Source: an uncultured Caryophanales bacterium (GTDB lineage Bacteria; Bacillota_I; Bacilli_A; RF39; UBA660). From it: 64,000 bases of DNA. The position numbers were made by a program, and so were the translations under genes. The notes below the pieces were generated by a model. It was given only the letters and a program-made list of their open reading frames with translations, searched no databases and had not been told where the DNA came from. How positions within the stretch are numbered: the first letter of the stretch is position 1; each line of letters opens with the position of its first letter. Positions 18,443 to 26,451 of this stretch are shown piece after piece. The stretch covers positions 12,339-76,338 of the forward strand of contig CAMNML010000004.1 in assembly GCA_946544685.1 (NCBI GenBank), in the 5' to 3' direction.

Positions 18443-20065
18443 ATGAAGAAGATACTTATTAGTTTTAGTGATGATACAGTTATTTTTAAATATAAGATTG
18501 ATAAGACAAAGCAAGAACGTGATTTATCTAAAACTTTGCTTAATACAAATGTTATTTCAAATGATGAATTATTGTTTAGCGATTCTTACTTAAAGAATAA
18601 TATTAATATTATGTCTAGTTTTTTAAATGAGATTATAAGAGATAAAAAAATTAAAAATTTATCTATTGATGAGTTTGATATTGTTCCGATTATTTTAGAT
18701 ATTACTAATAACATTAAAGGTATCACACACTTATATATAAATTCTGATATAACTATTAATTATAAAATTTATGAAAAACTTCTCAATTCTTCTTATTTAA
18801 AGTATGTAAATTGTTTTGAAATTCCGTCTTTTATGCTTGAAAAATTATCAAATAACGGTATTGTTGTTGATCTTAGATGTGAGATTATTTCTATTAGTAA
18901 TTTTGTTTATCAGAATAAACTTTTTAATTACACTAAAATGTATTATAGAAAAACAATTAAAATATTTAAAAAATTGAATGAAGAAGATTTGAATGATTTT
19001 GAAACTTTTTGTCAAATTAATAGAAATTTGAAAACGATATATATATATGATTATGATTTCGAAATGATTAAGAATATGTATATTGTATTAGAAAAAACTA
19101 ATAAAAAAAATATTAGAATTTTAATTTATCAAAATTTATCTAATACTAAGATTATTAACGATAGTTTAAAAGAGTTAAAGATTGTTAATAAGTTACTAAT
19201 TAAAAATTGTGATTCAAAGGTTAAAATTATATATAGTATGGATTATATTAGTAAGAATTTTATTAAGCAACTTAGTTTGACAAATTTAAAAACTTGTTTA
19301 CTCATTATTTTGTTACTTGAATCTATTGTTCTGATTAGTATTAAAGTAAGTAATTATAAAACTAAGAAAAATGTTGAACAAATTAATGAAATTACTGATA
19401 ACTTTTCTGATTTATTTGATGAATTTGATATTCCAGAACAACCAGTTGAAGCACCTGATGTTGAACCACAAGTTGTTGAGAAGGAAATTATAACTGCTTA
19501 TAATACTAAATACGAAGAATCATTTGATAAGTTATTAAATATTAATAATGATACAAAAGCTTGGCTAAAAGTTAATAATACAAGTATTAATTATCCTATT
19601 GTTCAATCTAATGATAATGATTTCTATTTGAATCATGATTTTAATAAAGATAAGAACGCAAATGGATGGATTTTTATTGATTATAGAAATGACATGAATA
19701 ACTTGAGTAAGAACACAATTATTTATGGTCATAATACCATTGGTTCAACTATGTTTGCTACATTAAAGTATGTTTTAAAAGAATCGTGGTATAAGAATCC
19801 TAATAATTTGGATATAACTTTTAATACTCCTACAAATCAGTTTAAGGCTAGAATTTTTTCGATATATGTAATTGATACGACAAATGATTATTTGTATGTT
19901 GATTTTTCTGATGACGAATATTTAGAATTTATAAACCTTATTAAAGGTAGAAGTATTTATGATTTTGGTGTCGATTATACAGTCAATGATAAAATGATTA
20001 CCTTGTCTACTTGTAACGGTAGTGGTGATAAAAGATTAGTTGTTCATGCGAAAATAATGCAGTAG
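18443..20065 (+). CDS. class B sortase with a large N-terminal cytoplasmic domain
   Basis: Sortase, 540 aa. The C-terminal 200 residues are a clear class B sortase: AWLKVNNTSINYPIVQ, catalytic His in YGHNTIGSTMF (about residue 429), catalytic Cys in LSTCNGS (about 523) and Arg in KRLVVHA (about 531). One membrane helix lies at about residues 283-303 (TCLLIILLLESIVLISI), followed by a Glu/Pro linker. The first 280 residues, on the cytoplasmic side, resemble nothing I recognise; ordinary SrtB proteins have only a short N-terminal anchor. No substrate gene with a sorting motif is adjacent. Confidence 0.88.
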   Translation: MKKILISFSDDTVIFKYKIDKTKQERDLSKTLLNTNVISNDELLFSDSYLKNNINIMSSFLNEIIRDKKIKNLSIDEFDIVPIILDITNNIKGITHLYINSDITINYKIYEKLLNSSYLKYVNCFEIPSFMLEKLSNNGIVVDLRCEIISISNFVYQNKLFNYTKMYYRKTIKIFKKLNEEDLNDFETFCQINRNLKTIYIYDYDFEMIKNMYIVLEKTNKKNIRILIYQNLSNTKIINDSLKELKIVNKLLIKNCDSKVKIIYSMDYISKNFIKQLSLTNLKTCLLIILLLESIVLISIKVSNYKTKKNVEQINEITDNFSDLFDEFDIPEQPVEAPDVEPQVVEKEIITAYNTKYEESFDKLLNINNDTKAWLKVNNTSINYPIVQSNDNDFYLNHDFNKDKNANGWIFIDYRNDMNNLSKNTIIYGHNTIGSTMFATLKYVLKESWYKNPNNLDITFNTPTNQFKARIFSIYVIDTTNDYLYVDFSDDEYLEFINLIKGRSIYDFGVDYTVNDKMITLSTCNGSGDKRLVVHAKIMQ

Positions 20066-20085
20066 TTTTTTCTACTGTATTTTTG
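20060..20085 (+). terminator. sortase gene terminator
   Basis: CAGTAG/CTACTG stem (20060-20077) followed by a T-rich run; it overlaps the stop codon. Confidence 0.75.
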
Positions 20086-20095
20086 TTTTAAAAAA

Positions 20096-20117
20096 AATAC
20101 ATTATTGTAAATGTATT
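20096..20117 (-). terminator. rpoZ terminator
   Basis: AATACAT/ATGTATT stem with a run of T on the minus strand, overlapping the last rpoZ codons. Confidence 0.75.
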
Positions 20118-20296
20118 AGTCCTTTTGACACTTCTTCTAGTGCTTTTCCAATGTTTTTTTCTGATTTGTATTCATTTTCTTTCATTTGAAAATGATTGCT
20201 TTGTTCGATTTCTTTTACTCTTTTTGTAACAATGTTTACCAATAAATATTTTGATCCTACTTGTGTTAGTAATTTATCTATTGATGGATAAATCAT
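20102..20296 (-). CDS. rpoZ: RNA polymerase omega subunit
   Basis: Omega subunit, 64 aa, which stabilises beta'. The family core is visible: MIYPSIDKLLTQVGSKYLLVNIVTKRVKEIEQ then EKNIGKALEEVSKGLI. The ATG at 20296 has GAAGGAG upstream; the longer frame to 20329 lacks one. It stands alone here rather than beside gmk. Confidence 0.9.
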   Translation of the reverse strand: MIYPSIDKLLTQVGSKYLLVNIVTKRVKEIEQSNHFQMKENEYKSEKNIGKALEEVSKGLIHLQ

Positions 20297-20338
20297 TTTA
20301 TCACTCCTTCTTTTTTTATAATAGTACATATTATAAAA

Positions 20339-20360
20339 AAATGCAAGTTGAAATGCATTT
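20339..20360 (-). terminator. terminator of the nucleoside phosphorylase gene
   Basis: AAATGCA/TGCATTT stem followed on the minus strand by TTTTATAAT, between the phosphorylase stop and rpoZ. Confidence 0.7.
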
Positions 20361-20372
20361 TTTTACATTTAT

Positions 20373-21644
20373 TTACACAATTATTTCTTTTATAAGTTTA
20401 TTTTCTTCTATTTTTTCTTTTGTTATTTCGAAACATTTTATAAATTCTTCTTCAGGCAGTGTTTTATTATTAATATATATTTTTAATAGTTCTTCTCCTT
20501 TATTTATATAGTCTCCTACTTTTTTATTTAGAACTATTCCGACTTCAAAGTCAATACTCTCTTCTTTACTTAATCTTCCAGCTCCTATAATTCTTGCATT
20601 TTCTCCTAATCTTAATGCATCAATGTGTTTTATATATCCTTCTTCATTTGATTTTATACTTAGTATATTATTTGATACTTTAATATCATTTATATTTCCT
20701 TCTTGATTTTCTACTAATTCTATAAATTTGTTGTATGCTTTACCATTATTTAAGTTTTCTATTACTTCTTGTTTTGCTTGTTCTACAGTAATATTCTTTG
20801 CCATACTTACCATGTATGAAGCAAGCTCTATAACTAGATTTGTTAAGTCTTTTGGACCTTTTCCTTTTAATGTATCTATACTTTCTATTACTTCTAATGA
20901 ATTACCTATTGCGTATCCTAGAGGTTCGTCCATATCTGTTATAAAGCATACTACTTTTTTGTTGTGTTGTTTTCCTATTTCTACCAATAGATTAGCTAAT
21001 TTTTTAGCGTCTTCTAGTGTTTTCATTAATGCGCCATTTCCTACTTTTACATCTATTACTATACATGATGCTCCACTTGCTAGTTTCTTACTCATTATTG
21101 ATGATGCGATTAGTGGTATTGATTCTACTGTTCCAGTCACGTCTCTTAGTGCATATATTTTTTTATCTGCAGGTACTAAATTTCCCATTTGTCCTACTAT
21201 AGCTACTTTTATATTTTTTACTTGTTTTTTAAATTTATTTATATCTATACTTGTATTAAATCCTGGAATTGATTCTAATTTATCTATTGTTCCACCAGTA
21301 AATCCTAATCCTCTCCCTGACATTTTTGCAATATTTACTCCACATGATGCTACTAGGGGTGCAAGTATTAGCGTTGTTTTATCTCCTACTCCACCTGTTG
21401 AGTGTTTATCTACTACTGGTTGTAATTCATCTAAGTCTATCTTTTCACCACTATTTAGCATTATTTCTGTTAAATCAAATGTTTCTTTATTTGTCATTCC
21501 ATTAATTGTTATCGCCATTAATAATGAACTCATTTGATAGTCTTTAATACTTCCGTTTACATATCCATCAACTGCAAATTTTATTTCTTCATATGTTAAT
21601 TCTTCTTTGTTTTTTTTCTTTGTTATTATATCTATTATTGTCAT
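20373..21644 (-). CDS. pdp: pyrimidine-nucleoside/thymidine phosphorylase
   Basis: Cleaves uridine or thymidine with phosphate to the base and (deoxy)ribose-1-phosphate in nucleoside salvage. 423 aa, normal length. Family signatures: the N-terminal helical domain, VDKHSTGGVGDKTTL (phosphate/substrate site, about residues 82-96), MSGRGLGFTGGTIDKLESIPG, and YALRDVTGTVESIPLIASSIMSKKLA. Thymidine phosphorylase (deoA) is the other possible name; sequence alone does not settle it. A single-gene unit. Confidence 0.93.
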   Translation of the reverse strand: MTIIDIITKKKNKEELTYEEIKFAVDGYVNGSIKDYQMSSLLMAITINGMTNKETFDLTEIMLNSGEKIDLDELQPVVDKHSTGGVGDKTTLILAPLVASCGVNIAKMSGRGLGFTGGTIDKLESIPGFNTSIDINKFKKQVKNIKVAIVGQMGNLVPADKKIYALRDVTGTVESIPLIASSIMSKKLASGASCIVIDVKVGNGALMKTLEDAKKLANLLVEIGKQHNKKVVCFITDMDEPLGYAIGNSLEVIESIDTLKGKGPKDLTNLVIELASYMVSMAKNITVEQAKQEVIENLNNGKAYNKFIELVENQEGNINDIKVSNNILSIKSNEEGYIKHIDALRLGENARIIGAGRLSKEESIDFEVGIVLNKKVGDYINKGEELLKIYINNKTLPEEEFIKCFEITKEKIEENKLIKEIIV

Positions 21645-21676
21645 ATCTTATCACCATTATAATTATAACAAAAAAA

Positions 21677-21700
21677 GATGAAATAAGTAACTATTTCATC
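21677..21700 (-). terminator. terminator of the HTH gene at 21691
   Basis: GATGAAATA/TATTTCATC stem followed on the minus strand by seven T; it overlaps the gene's last codons. Confidence 0.8.
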
Positions 21701-22047
21701 AATTTTCTTGCAATTAATTCAATTGTTCTTTTTGGATCTGAACAAAGTTTATTATATAATTCTCTATTATGTTTTAATTCATTGATTATTTGAATGTCTT
21801 CATCAGCCATTACAACATTGTAAGTTTTGTCTTTTTCACTTACAACATTTTTATCTCTACCTAAAACATAGTCTGGTTCTAGGTCTAATATTTTAATTAA
21901 ATCTAGAAAGTTTTCCATTGTAGGTGTTCTTGTACCTTTTTCGTATCCACATATAGATACTTTTGAAACTCCAAGTAAGTTTCCTAGTTCTTCTTGTGAC
22001 ATATTTCTTTTTATTCTTGCTTCTTTTAATCTTTTTCCTATTATCAT
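21691..22047 (-). CDS. XRE-family HTH regulator with C-terminal extension
   Basis: 118 aa. The HTH is MIIGKRLKEARIKRNMSQEELGNLLGVSKVSICGYEKGTRTPT-like (residues 1-40), as in SinR/phage-repressor types, then a roughly 50-residue C-terminal segment that may mediate oligomerisation. GGGGAGG lies before the ATG. Divergent from another small XRE gene across 139 bases that hold two palindromes, so the pair may cross-regulate. Confidence 0.85.
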   Translation of the reverse strand: MIIGKRLKEARIKRNMSQEELGNLLGVSKVSICGYEKGTRTPTMENFLDLIKILDLEPDYVLGRDKNVVSEKDKTYNVVMADEDIQIINELKHNRELYNKLCSDPKRTIELIARKLMK

Positions 22048-22065
22048 AAAATCCTCCCCGAAACA

Positions 22066-22165
22066 ATTTGTTAACCATATTATAACAAATTATATGTACT
22101 TTTGTACATAATTAACTAAAAAGTTATCATTTTCTATTGAAGTTACTTCAAAGTTAAAGTATAAT
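22066..22165. promoter_or_regulatory. divergent promoter region with palindromes between two XRE genes
   Basis: Plus strand: TTGAAG (22137-22142), 17 bases, TATAAT (22160-22165); the -35 is part of the palindrome TTGAAGTTACTTCAA. Minus strand: TATAAT near 22074-22081 with the palindrome ATGTACTTTTGTACAT (22094-22109) over its -35. Each promoter thus carries its own likely operator. Confidence 0.55.
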
Positions 22166-22186
22166 TAGTTATGGACGGTGATTTTT

Positions 22187-22390
22187 ATGGAAAAATTAAG
22201 AGAATTAAGACTTAAAAATAAGTTTACTAATCAGATAATGGCGGATACTTTAGAAATTAGTAAACCTTATTACTGGCAGTTAGAACATGATCAAAAAAGA
22301 TTAACTTATGACATGGCAATTAAGATAGCAAGTATTTTTCATTTAAAACCTGATGATTTATTTTATGATGAGTTTAAAGAAAAAAAGTAG
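22187..22390 (+). CDS. small XRE-family HTH protein
   Basis: 67 aa from the ATG at 22187 (the in-frame GTG at 22178 is less likely). MEKLRELRLKNKFTNQIMADTLEISKPYYWQLEHDQKRLTY is a Cro/C1-type HTH, ending with the common KPDDLFYDEF tail. No effector domain. It could bind the palindrome in its own promoter. Confidence 0.8.
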   Translation: MEKLRELRLKNKFTNQIMADTLEISKPYYWQLEHDQKRLTYDMAIKIASIFHLKPDDLFYDEFKEKK

Positions 22391-22419
22391 ATATTGTAAT
22401 TAATCCTAAATAGTTCACA

Positions 22420-22463
22420 ATCAAAAAAAGATTTAGAAAAAATTTCTAAGTCTCTTTTTGATT
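22420..22463 (+). terminator. terminator after the small XRE gene
   Basis: Long imperfect stem (AATCAAAAA... with ...TTTTTGATT and TTAGAAA/TTTCTAA), about 30 bases after the stop. Confidence 0.55.
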
Positions 22464-22507
22464 TAATAATTTGGTAATATAATTGTTAAATGTTTATTTT
22501 TCGATAA

Positions 22508-22537
22508 TTGACTTTTTGTTTTCAAATATGCTATAAT
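22508..22537 (+). promoter_or_regulatory. promoter of the gene at 22561
   Basis: TTGACT (22508-22513), 18 bases, TATAAT (22532-22537); AAGGAGG follows 15 bases later. Confidence 0.7.
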
Positions 22538-22560
22538 ATTTGTATATAAGGAGGTTACAA

Positions 22561-22827
22561 ATGTTTACAGCAGTACAGGATTCTTCTGGGAGAGTTGTTA
22601 AATCTGAAGGTGGCAAATTAGATGATATGGCAATTTCAAATATGATTAGTATACTAACCAATCCCGAGCTTTCAAAGTTATTTACTGATGATGAATTATT
22701 GATGATTAAGATGGCTGTGAAAACTAATATTGCAGGTAAAGCATCAAGTGTACTTAGATGGTTTAAAGACAAATCTGAAGGTGATAGTGTTATGCTCAAT
22801 GATGAGCGAGGAAAAAAATTATTTTAA
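22561..22827 (+). CDS. hypothetical 88-aa protein
   Basis: Not recognised. A small mostly helical soluble protein (MFTAVQDSSGRVVKSEGGKL..., then NMISILTNPELSKLFTDDELLMIKMAVKTNI and AGKASSVLRWFKDKSEGD). It has a good promoter, an ideal AAGGAGG site 5-7 bases before the ATG and an intrinsic terminator, so it is a real gene. It sits at the left edge of the decayed ssb/DUF1016 island. Confidence 0.7.
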   Translation: MFTAVQDSSGRVVKSEGGKLDDMAISNMISILTNPELSKLFTDDELLMIKMAVKTNIAGKASSVLRWFKDKSEGDSVMLNDERGKKLF

Positions 22828-22830
22828 AAA

Positions 22831-22852
22831 AGCAGATTCATCTGCTTTTTTT
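22831..22852 (+). terminator. terminator (AGCAGA/TCTGCT)
   Basis: AGCAGATTCATCTGCT (22831-22846) followed by seven T. It also resembles the terminator of ssb at 24305-24325, and the ssb 3' remnant starts just beside it. Confidence 0.85.
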
Positions 22853-22935
22853 CTGTTATTACTTCAGTTATATATTTTACTTCATCTATCTTGTTCATAG
22901 TGGCTTGTTTGTATTCTTTCTTTAATGCCTATTAA
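22850..22935 (-). pseudogene. broken duplicate of the ssb 3' region
   Basis: About 75 bases (22856-22930) closely match ssb at 24362-24438: the minus strand reads IKERIQTSHYEQD as in SSB (GRIQTSHYEQDD), but one extra base after the Asp codon breaks the frame (GATAGATGAAG against GACGATGAAG). About 40 bases of the ssb C-terminal coding part are missing. It marks the left boundary of the island. Confidence 0.8.
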
Positions 22936-23351
22936 TGGTATTTGGTGTTTCTTTTTTTTTCTTTATTATTAATATATTCTTCAACAATAGGTATTCTTAA
23001 TTTATCTTTTTCCCTATTACTAGATTTTAGATAATTTAAGTATTCATAAATATTTTGGCATAAATATCCTTCAATTAATTCAGGTTTAAATTCTAGTTTT
23101 TCTATTTCACCATCACATACACATTCAACATTATCAGTTACAGTATAAAATCCGTTTCCTTTTGGAATCAAATTATAATTTTGTTTTAATTGTTCTAATC
23201 CTCTATTAGTAACTGCAATATCTAAATCCCCTGCATCTGGATAAATATCTCGTATAACAAGTGCGCTTGATGATAAAAGCCAAAAATCTTTTTTATCTAT
23301 TTTTACAGATTCAATTAATCTTATTAATTGTTCTTTATTCATCCTTTCCAT
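22932..23351 (-). CDS. nucleotidyltransferase-like protein
   Basis: About 139 aa. SSSALVIRDIYPDAGDLDIAVTNRGLEQL looks like a minimal nucleotidyltransferase-fold motif in which an Asp pair (GDLDIAV) follows a short helix, as in AbiEii/MNT-type or uncharacterised nucleotidyltransferases; the classical GS motif is here SSSA. The C-terminal half (FKPELIEGYLCQNIYEYLNYLK) is unknown. The ATG at 23351 has GGGTGA upstream. It lies in an island with a dead nuclease, so it may be a remnant of an accessory defence or TA module. Intact but uncertain. Confidence 0.5.
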   Translation of the reverse strand: MERMNKEQLIRLIESVKIDKKDFWLLSSSALVIRDIYPDAGDLDIAVTNRGLEQLKQNYNLIPKGNGFYTVTDNVECVCDGEIEKLEFKPELIEGYLCQNIYEYLNYLKSSNREKDKLRIPIVEEYINNKEKKRNTKYH

Positions 23352-23384
23352 ATAATTCACCCATATTCATTGTAACATTTTTTT

Positions 23385-24287
23385 TCAGTTTAATAAATAG
23401 ATTGTTCTAAATATTCTATCATCACTACAATATTCCATAACAAATTTATTATCTTTCCTACATATTATTATTCCTATAGTCTCATCTTCGTATTTTGCTT
23501 TAATATTTTTATTTATATAATTCATGTATTTTTGTATTTGATCCATATATATACTTATTAGTTCAGTTACTTTTAATTCCACAACTGCGTAACATTTATA
23601 TTTGATATTATATAAAAGTAAATCTATATAATTGTATTATCTCCTAATTTAATTTTATATTTTTTATATAGCATAAGCTATCACCCAATTCAGTTGGAAA
23701 AATATCAATATCTTCAAGTATTAATTGTTTTAATATCTTTTCAAATATTTCTTTATGATTATAAATATTTTTAATGAGTATTGGATTCTTAATAAAATCT
23801 GACACAGCAGTTTGTTCTTTATTAATTAATTTTTCTTTTGTTTTATTATCTAATCTTTCATATTCTTTATTTTCAATTTTTTCTTGTAATTGTCTTTTAC
23901 CAAGATTATGTTTTTTACACTCATTTATATAATATTTTATTTTATTAATTTCTTTCAAAGGAAGTATTATACTGTAATGTGTCCATGACAATATTGTAGC
24001 CAGTGGCTGCAATATCTCATTTTCAGAAAAGAATAAATAATATAATCTCATATTATATAGGTTTCTCCATGAGTATCCCTTTCCTAGTTCTTTAGTTAAC
24101 ATACTTGAGTATTCTTTTATTATTTTATTTCCATACTTAGCTTTTTCTTTTCCTCCTTGAGCATCTATTAATAACTGACCAATTTTATAATAACCTTCAA
24201 GTTCTCTTTTATTTTTACTATAGTCTTTTACTTTTTATATGTTTCTATATCAATTATTTCATTTTTTATCTCATTATAATAATTCAT
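23385..24287 (-). pseudogene. frameshifted DUF1016/PD-(D/E)XK nuclease (YhcG-like)
   Basis: Reading from an ATG at 24287 (ACCTCC site upstream on plus), the protein starts MNYYNEIKNEIIDIE and then shifts frame near 24232; the next frame reads GYYKIGQLLIDAQGGKEKAKYGNKIIKEYS and GKGYSWRNLYNMRLYYLFF, the DUF1016 N-terminal helical domain. After a stop near 23644 and another shift, YIDLLLYNIKYKCYAVVELK gives the PD-(D/E)XK core (D...ELK), then IGIIICRKDNKFVMEYC. The last part of the nuclease domain is truncated. At least two frameshifts: dead or decaying. Confidence 0.8.
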
Positions 24288-24304
24288 TTTACCTCCATAT
24301 TAAA

Positions 24305-24325
24305 AGCAGATTAATTATCTGCTTC
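24305..24325 (-). terminator. ssb terminator
   Basis: AAGCAGA/TCTGCTT stem at the ssb stop followed by TTAATAT on the minus strand. Confidence 0.7.
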
Positions 24326-24646
24326 TGGTCTTCTAGTTGAAAGAAATGTTACTTTTTCAGCGATTACTTCTGTTACATATTTAACTTCATCGTCTTGTTC
24401 ATAGTGGCTTGTTTGTATTCTTCCTTTGATACCTACTAAGTCACCTTTTTTACAATATTCTGCAGTATTTTCTGCAACTCCTCTCCAAAGTACACATGGA
24501 ATATAATCTGTTTCATATTCTCCATCAATATTTTTAAAACTTCTTGGAACTGCTAGTGTTAATTGAGCTACTTTGTTTCCATTTTCAGTTTCATGTACTT
24601 CTAAATCCCTTACTATTCTTCCAACTATTACTGTTTGATTTAACAT
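24311..24646 (-). CDS. ssb: single-stranded DNA-binding protein (short, tailless)
   Basis: OB-fold SSB, 111 aa: MLNQTVIVGRIVRDLEVHETENG, then VPCVLWRGVAENTAEYCKKG-like strands and KGRIQTSHYEQDDEVKYVTEVIAEKVTFL. The usual Gly/Asn-rich linker and acidic DDDIPF tip that recruits repair proteins are absent; it stops at RRPEADN. This resembles short SsbB-type or ICE-borne SSBs, and a chromosomal rpsF-ssb-rpsR copy probably exists elsewhere. Solitary gene with its own promoter and terminator. Confidence 0.93.
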   Translation of the reverse strand: MLNQTVIVGRIVRDLEVHETENGNKVAQLTLAVPRSFKNIDGEYETDYIPCVLWRGVAENTAEYCKKGDLVGIKGRIQTSHYEQDDEVKYVTEVIAEKVTFLSTRRPEADN

Positions 24647-24667
24647 ATTATTTCTCCTTTCATTTTA

Positions 24668-24696
24668 AGTATATAATAGCTGTTTTCTTTTATCAA
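24668..24696 (-). promoter_or_regulatory. ssb promoter
   Basis: Minus-strand TTGATA (24691-24696), 17 bases, TATACT (24668-24673). Confidence 0.65.
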
Positions 24697-24725
24697 ATCA
24701 GTGTTTTTTATTTTTTATCAAAAAA

Positions 24726-24760
24726 AATATACAAATTTTTAAAATCTGTATATCACTTTT
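24726..24760 (-). terminator. terminator of the lipoprotein gene
   Basis: ATATACA(GA)/TTTGTATAT stem followed by eight T on the minus strand. Confidence 0.6.
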
Positions 24761-24797
24761 TTAATTTCTGCATTATTTTTTTTTTAGATTTTTAAAT

Positions 24798-25082
24798 TTA
24801 GCAATCTAGCTCAATTTTTTCATTTTTTATTTCTTTTGTATTTTTATCTAAGTATAATGTTATTTTGGATGTGTTTTTACATTTTTTTAGCTTTGATAAA
24901 TTATATTTATCTTCTGTTTCTGCGTTTTTTAAATCATCTAGCGTTATTGTAACAGAATCAATATTATTTACCATTTTCATGTGATTTTCGTAGTATTCTT
25001 TTGCGTATTGTTTAAAAAGTTTTTCTTTATTTGTACATCCTGTTAAAAGTAAAAGTGGTATTAATAAGATTATTTTTTTCAT
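24798..25082 (-). CDS. small putative lipoprotein
   Basis: 94 aa. Signal MKKIILLIPLLLLTGC with lipobox LLTGC, then a short charged domain (KQYAKEYYENHMKMVNN, VTITLDDLKNAETEDKYNLSKLKKC). Two further Cys near the end. No known domain recognised. It follows sufB by 9 bases on the same strand, so it may share that transcript. Confidence 0.7.
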   Translation of the reverse strand: MKKIILLIPLLLLTGCTNKEKLFKQYAKEYYENHMKMVNNIDSVTITLDDLKNAETEDKYNLSKLKKCKNTSKITLYLDKNTKEIKNEKIELDC

Positions 25083-25091
25083 ATATTCTCC

Positions 25092-26399
25092 TTAAAAATA
25101 ATTTTTTAAAAGTGCATTTAATTCAACAGCATATTCCATTGGAAGTTCTTCTCTAAATCTTTCTATAAATCCCATGATTATTAATTCTTTTGCTTTTTCT
25201 TCATTTATTCCTCTACTCATTAAATAGAATAGTTTATCTTTATCTATTTTTGATACTGTTGCTTCGTGTTCTATATTTGATGTTTTATTTGATACTTTAT
25301 TTTGTGGGATTGTATCGCTTTTTGAGTTATCATCTAATATTATTGTGTCACATTTTACTATAGCTTTTGAGTGTTCTGCTTCTTTTGTTATATTTACTGT
25401 TCCTCTATAGTCTGCTTCTCCTCCGTTTAGAGCGATTGATTTACTTATTATATTGCTTTTTGTGTATGGGGCTAAATGTATCATTTTTGCGCCTGTATCT
25501 TGTATTTGATTTTCTTTAGCAACCGCTATTGATATACAGTTACCACTTGCGTATTTTCCATTTAGGATGCAGCTTGGATATTTCATATTTATTTTTGAAC
25601 CTATATTCCCATCTATCCATTCCATGCATCCGCCACTTTCTACAATTGCTCTTTTTGTAACTAAGTTATATACATCGCTTGACCAGTTTTGAATTGTTGT
25701 ATATCTACATTTTGCGTTTTTCTTTACATATATTTCTACTACTGCAGCGTGTAGTGAGTCTGATGTGTATGTAGGGGCTGTACAACCTTCCATATAGTGA
25801 AGATCTGATTCTTCATCTACTATTATTATTGTTCTTTCAAATTGTCCCATATTTTTTGTATTTATTCTAAAGTAGCTTTGTAGTGGCCTATCTAATTTTG
25901 TTTTAGGAGGTATATATATAAATGTTCCTCCACTCCATACTGCTCCATTTAGTGCTGTATATTTATTTTCATCGTATTTTACTAAGTTATTGAAGTATTC
26001 TTTAAATAGTTCTGGATATTTTTTTAAGGCAGTATCTGTATCACAGAAGATTACATTCTTTTCTTCTAGTTCTTGAATCATATTGTGATATATTACTTCA
26101 CTTTCGTATTGTGCTCCTATACCTCCTAGGTATTTTTTTTCTGCATCTGGAAGTCCTAGTTCACAAAATGTTTTTTGTGCTTCTTCTGGTACATCTTCCC
26201 ATTTATCATGTATTTTATCATCTATTTTTTTATAGTATGTTATTATATCAAAATCTAATTTTAGTTCTGGACCAAATGTTGGATTGCTTAATTCTTCGAA
26301 TTTTCTATATGCGTTTAGTCTAAATTCTTTCATCCAGGCTGGTTCATTTTTTATATTAGATATTTCTATTACTTTTTCTTCGTTTATGTTTTTCTTCAT
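25092..26399 (-). CDS. sufB: Fe-S cluster assembly scaffold SufB
   Basis: SufB, about 435 aa, a beta-helix scaffold on which Fe-S clusters are built with SufC and SufD. Landmarks: YYKKIDDKIHDKWEDVPEE-like N-terminus, AVWSGGTFIYIPP, EGCTAPTYTSDSLHAAVVEI, and the C-terminal block with KAIVKCDTIILDDNSKSDTIP and EHEATVSKIDKDKLFYLMSRG. I prefer the ATG at 26399, preceded by GGTGAT. It follows sufU; sufC, sufD and sufS are not in the window. Confidence 0.93.
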   Translation of the reverse strand: MKKNINEEKVIEISNIKNEPAWMKEFRLNAYRKFEELSNPTFGPELKLDFDIITYYKKIDDKIHDKWEDVPEEAQKTFCELGLPDAEKKYLGGIGAQYESEVIYHNMIQELEEKNVIFCDTDTALKKYPELFKEYFNNLVKYDENKYTALNGAVWSGGTFIYIPPKTKLDRPLQSYFRINTKNMGQFERTIIIVDEESDLHYMEGCTAPTYTSDSLHAAVVEIYVKKNAKCRYTTIQNWSSDVYNLVTKRAIVESGGCMEWIDGNIGSKINMKYPSCILNGKYASGNCISIAVAKENQIQDTGAKMIHLAPYTKSNIISKSIALNGGEADYRGTVNITKEAEHSKAIVKCDTIILDDNSKSDTIPQNKVSNKTSNIEHEATVSKIDKDKLFYLMSRGINEEKAKELIIMGFIERFREELPMEYAVELNALLKNYF

Positions 26400-26451
26400 A
26401 TGAATCACCATTACTATTATACTAAAATTATATTTAAAAAAAAAGAAAAAA

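Noticed and set aside
20728..21537. 269-aa plus-strand frame
   Set aside because: Antisense to the well-supported nucleoside phosphorylase gene.
22494..22799. Minus-strand 101-aa frame
   Set aside because: Antisense to the 88-aa gene, which has promoter, ribosome site and terminator.
22850..24646. Insertion sequence between the two ssb copies
   Set aside because: No transposase frame or terminal inverted repeats seen; the duplicated ssb end is the only boundary mark.
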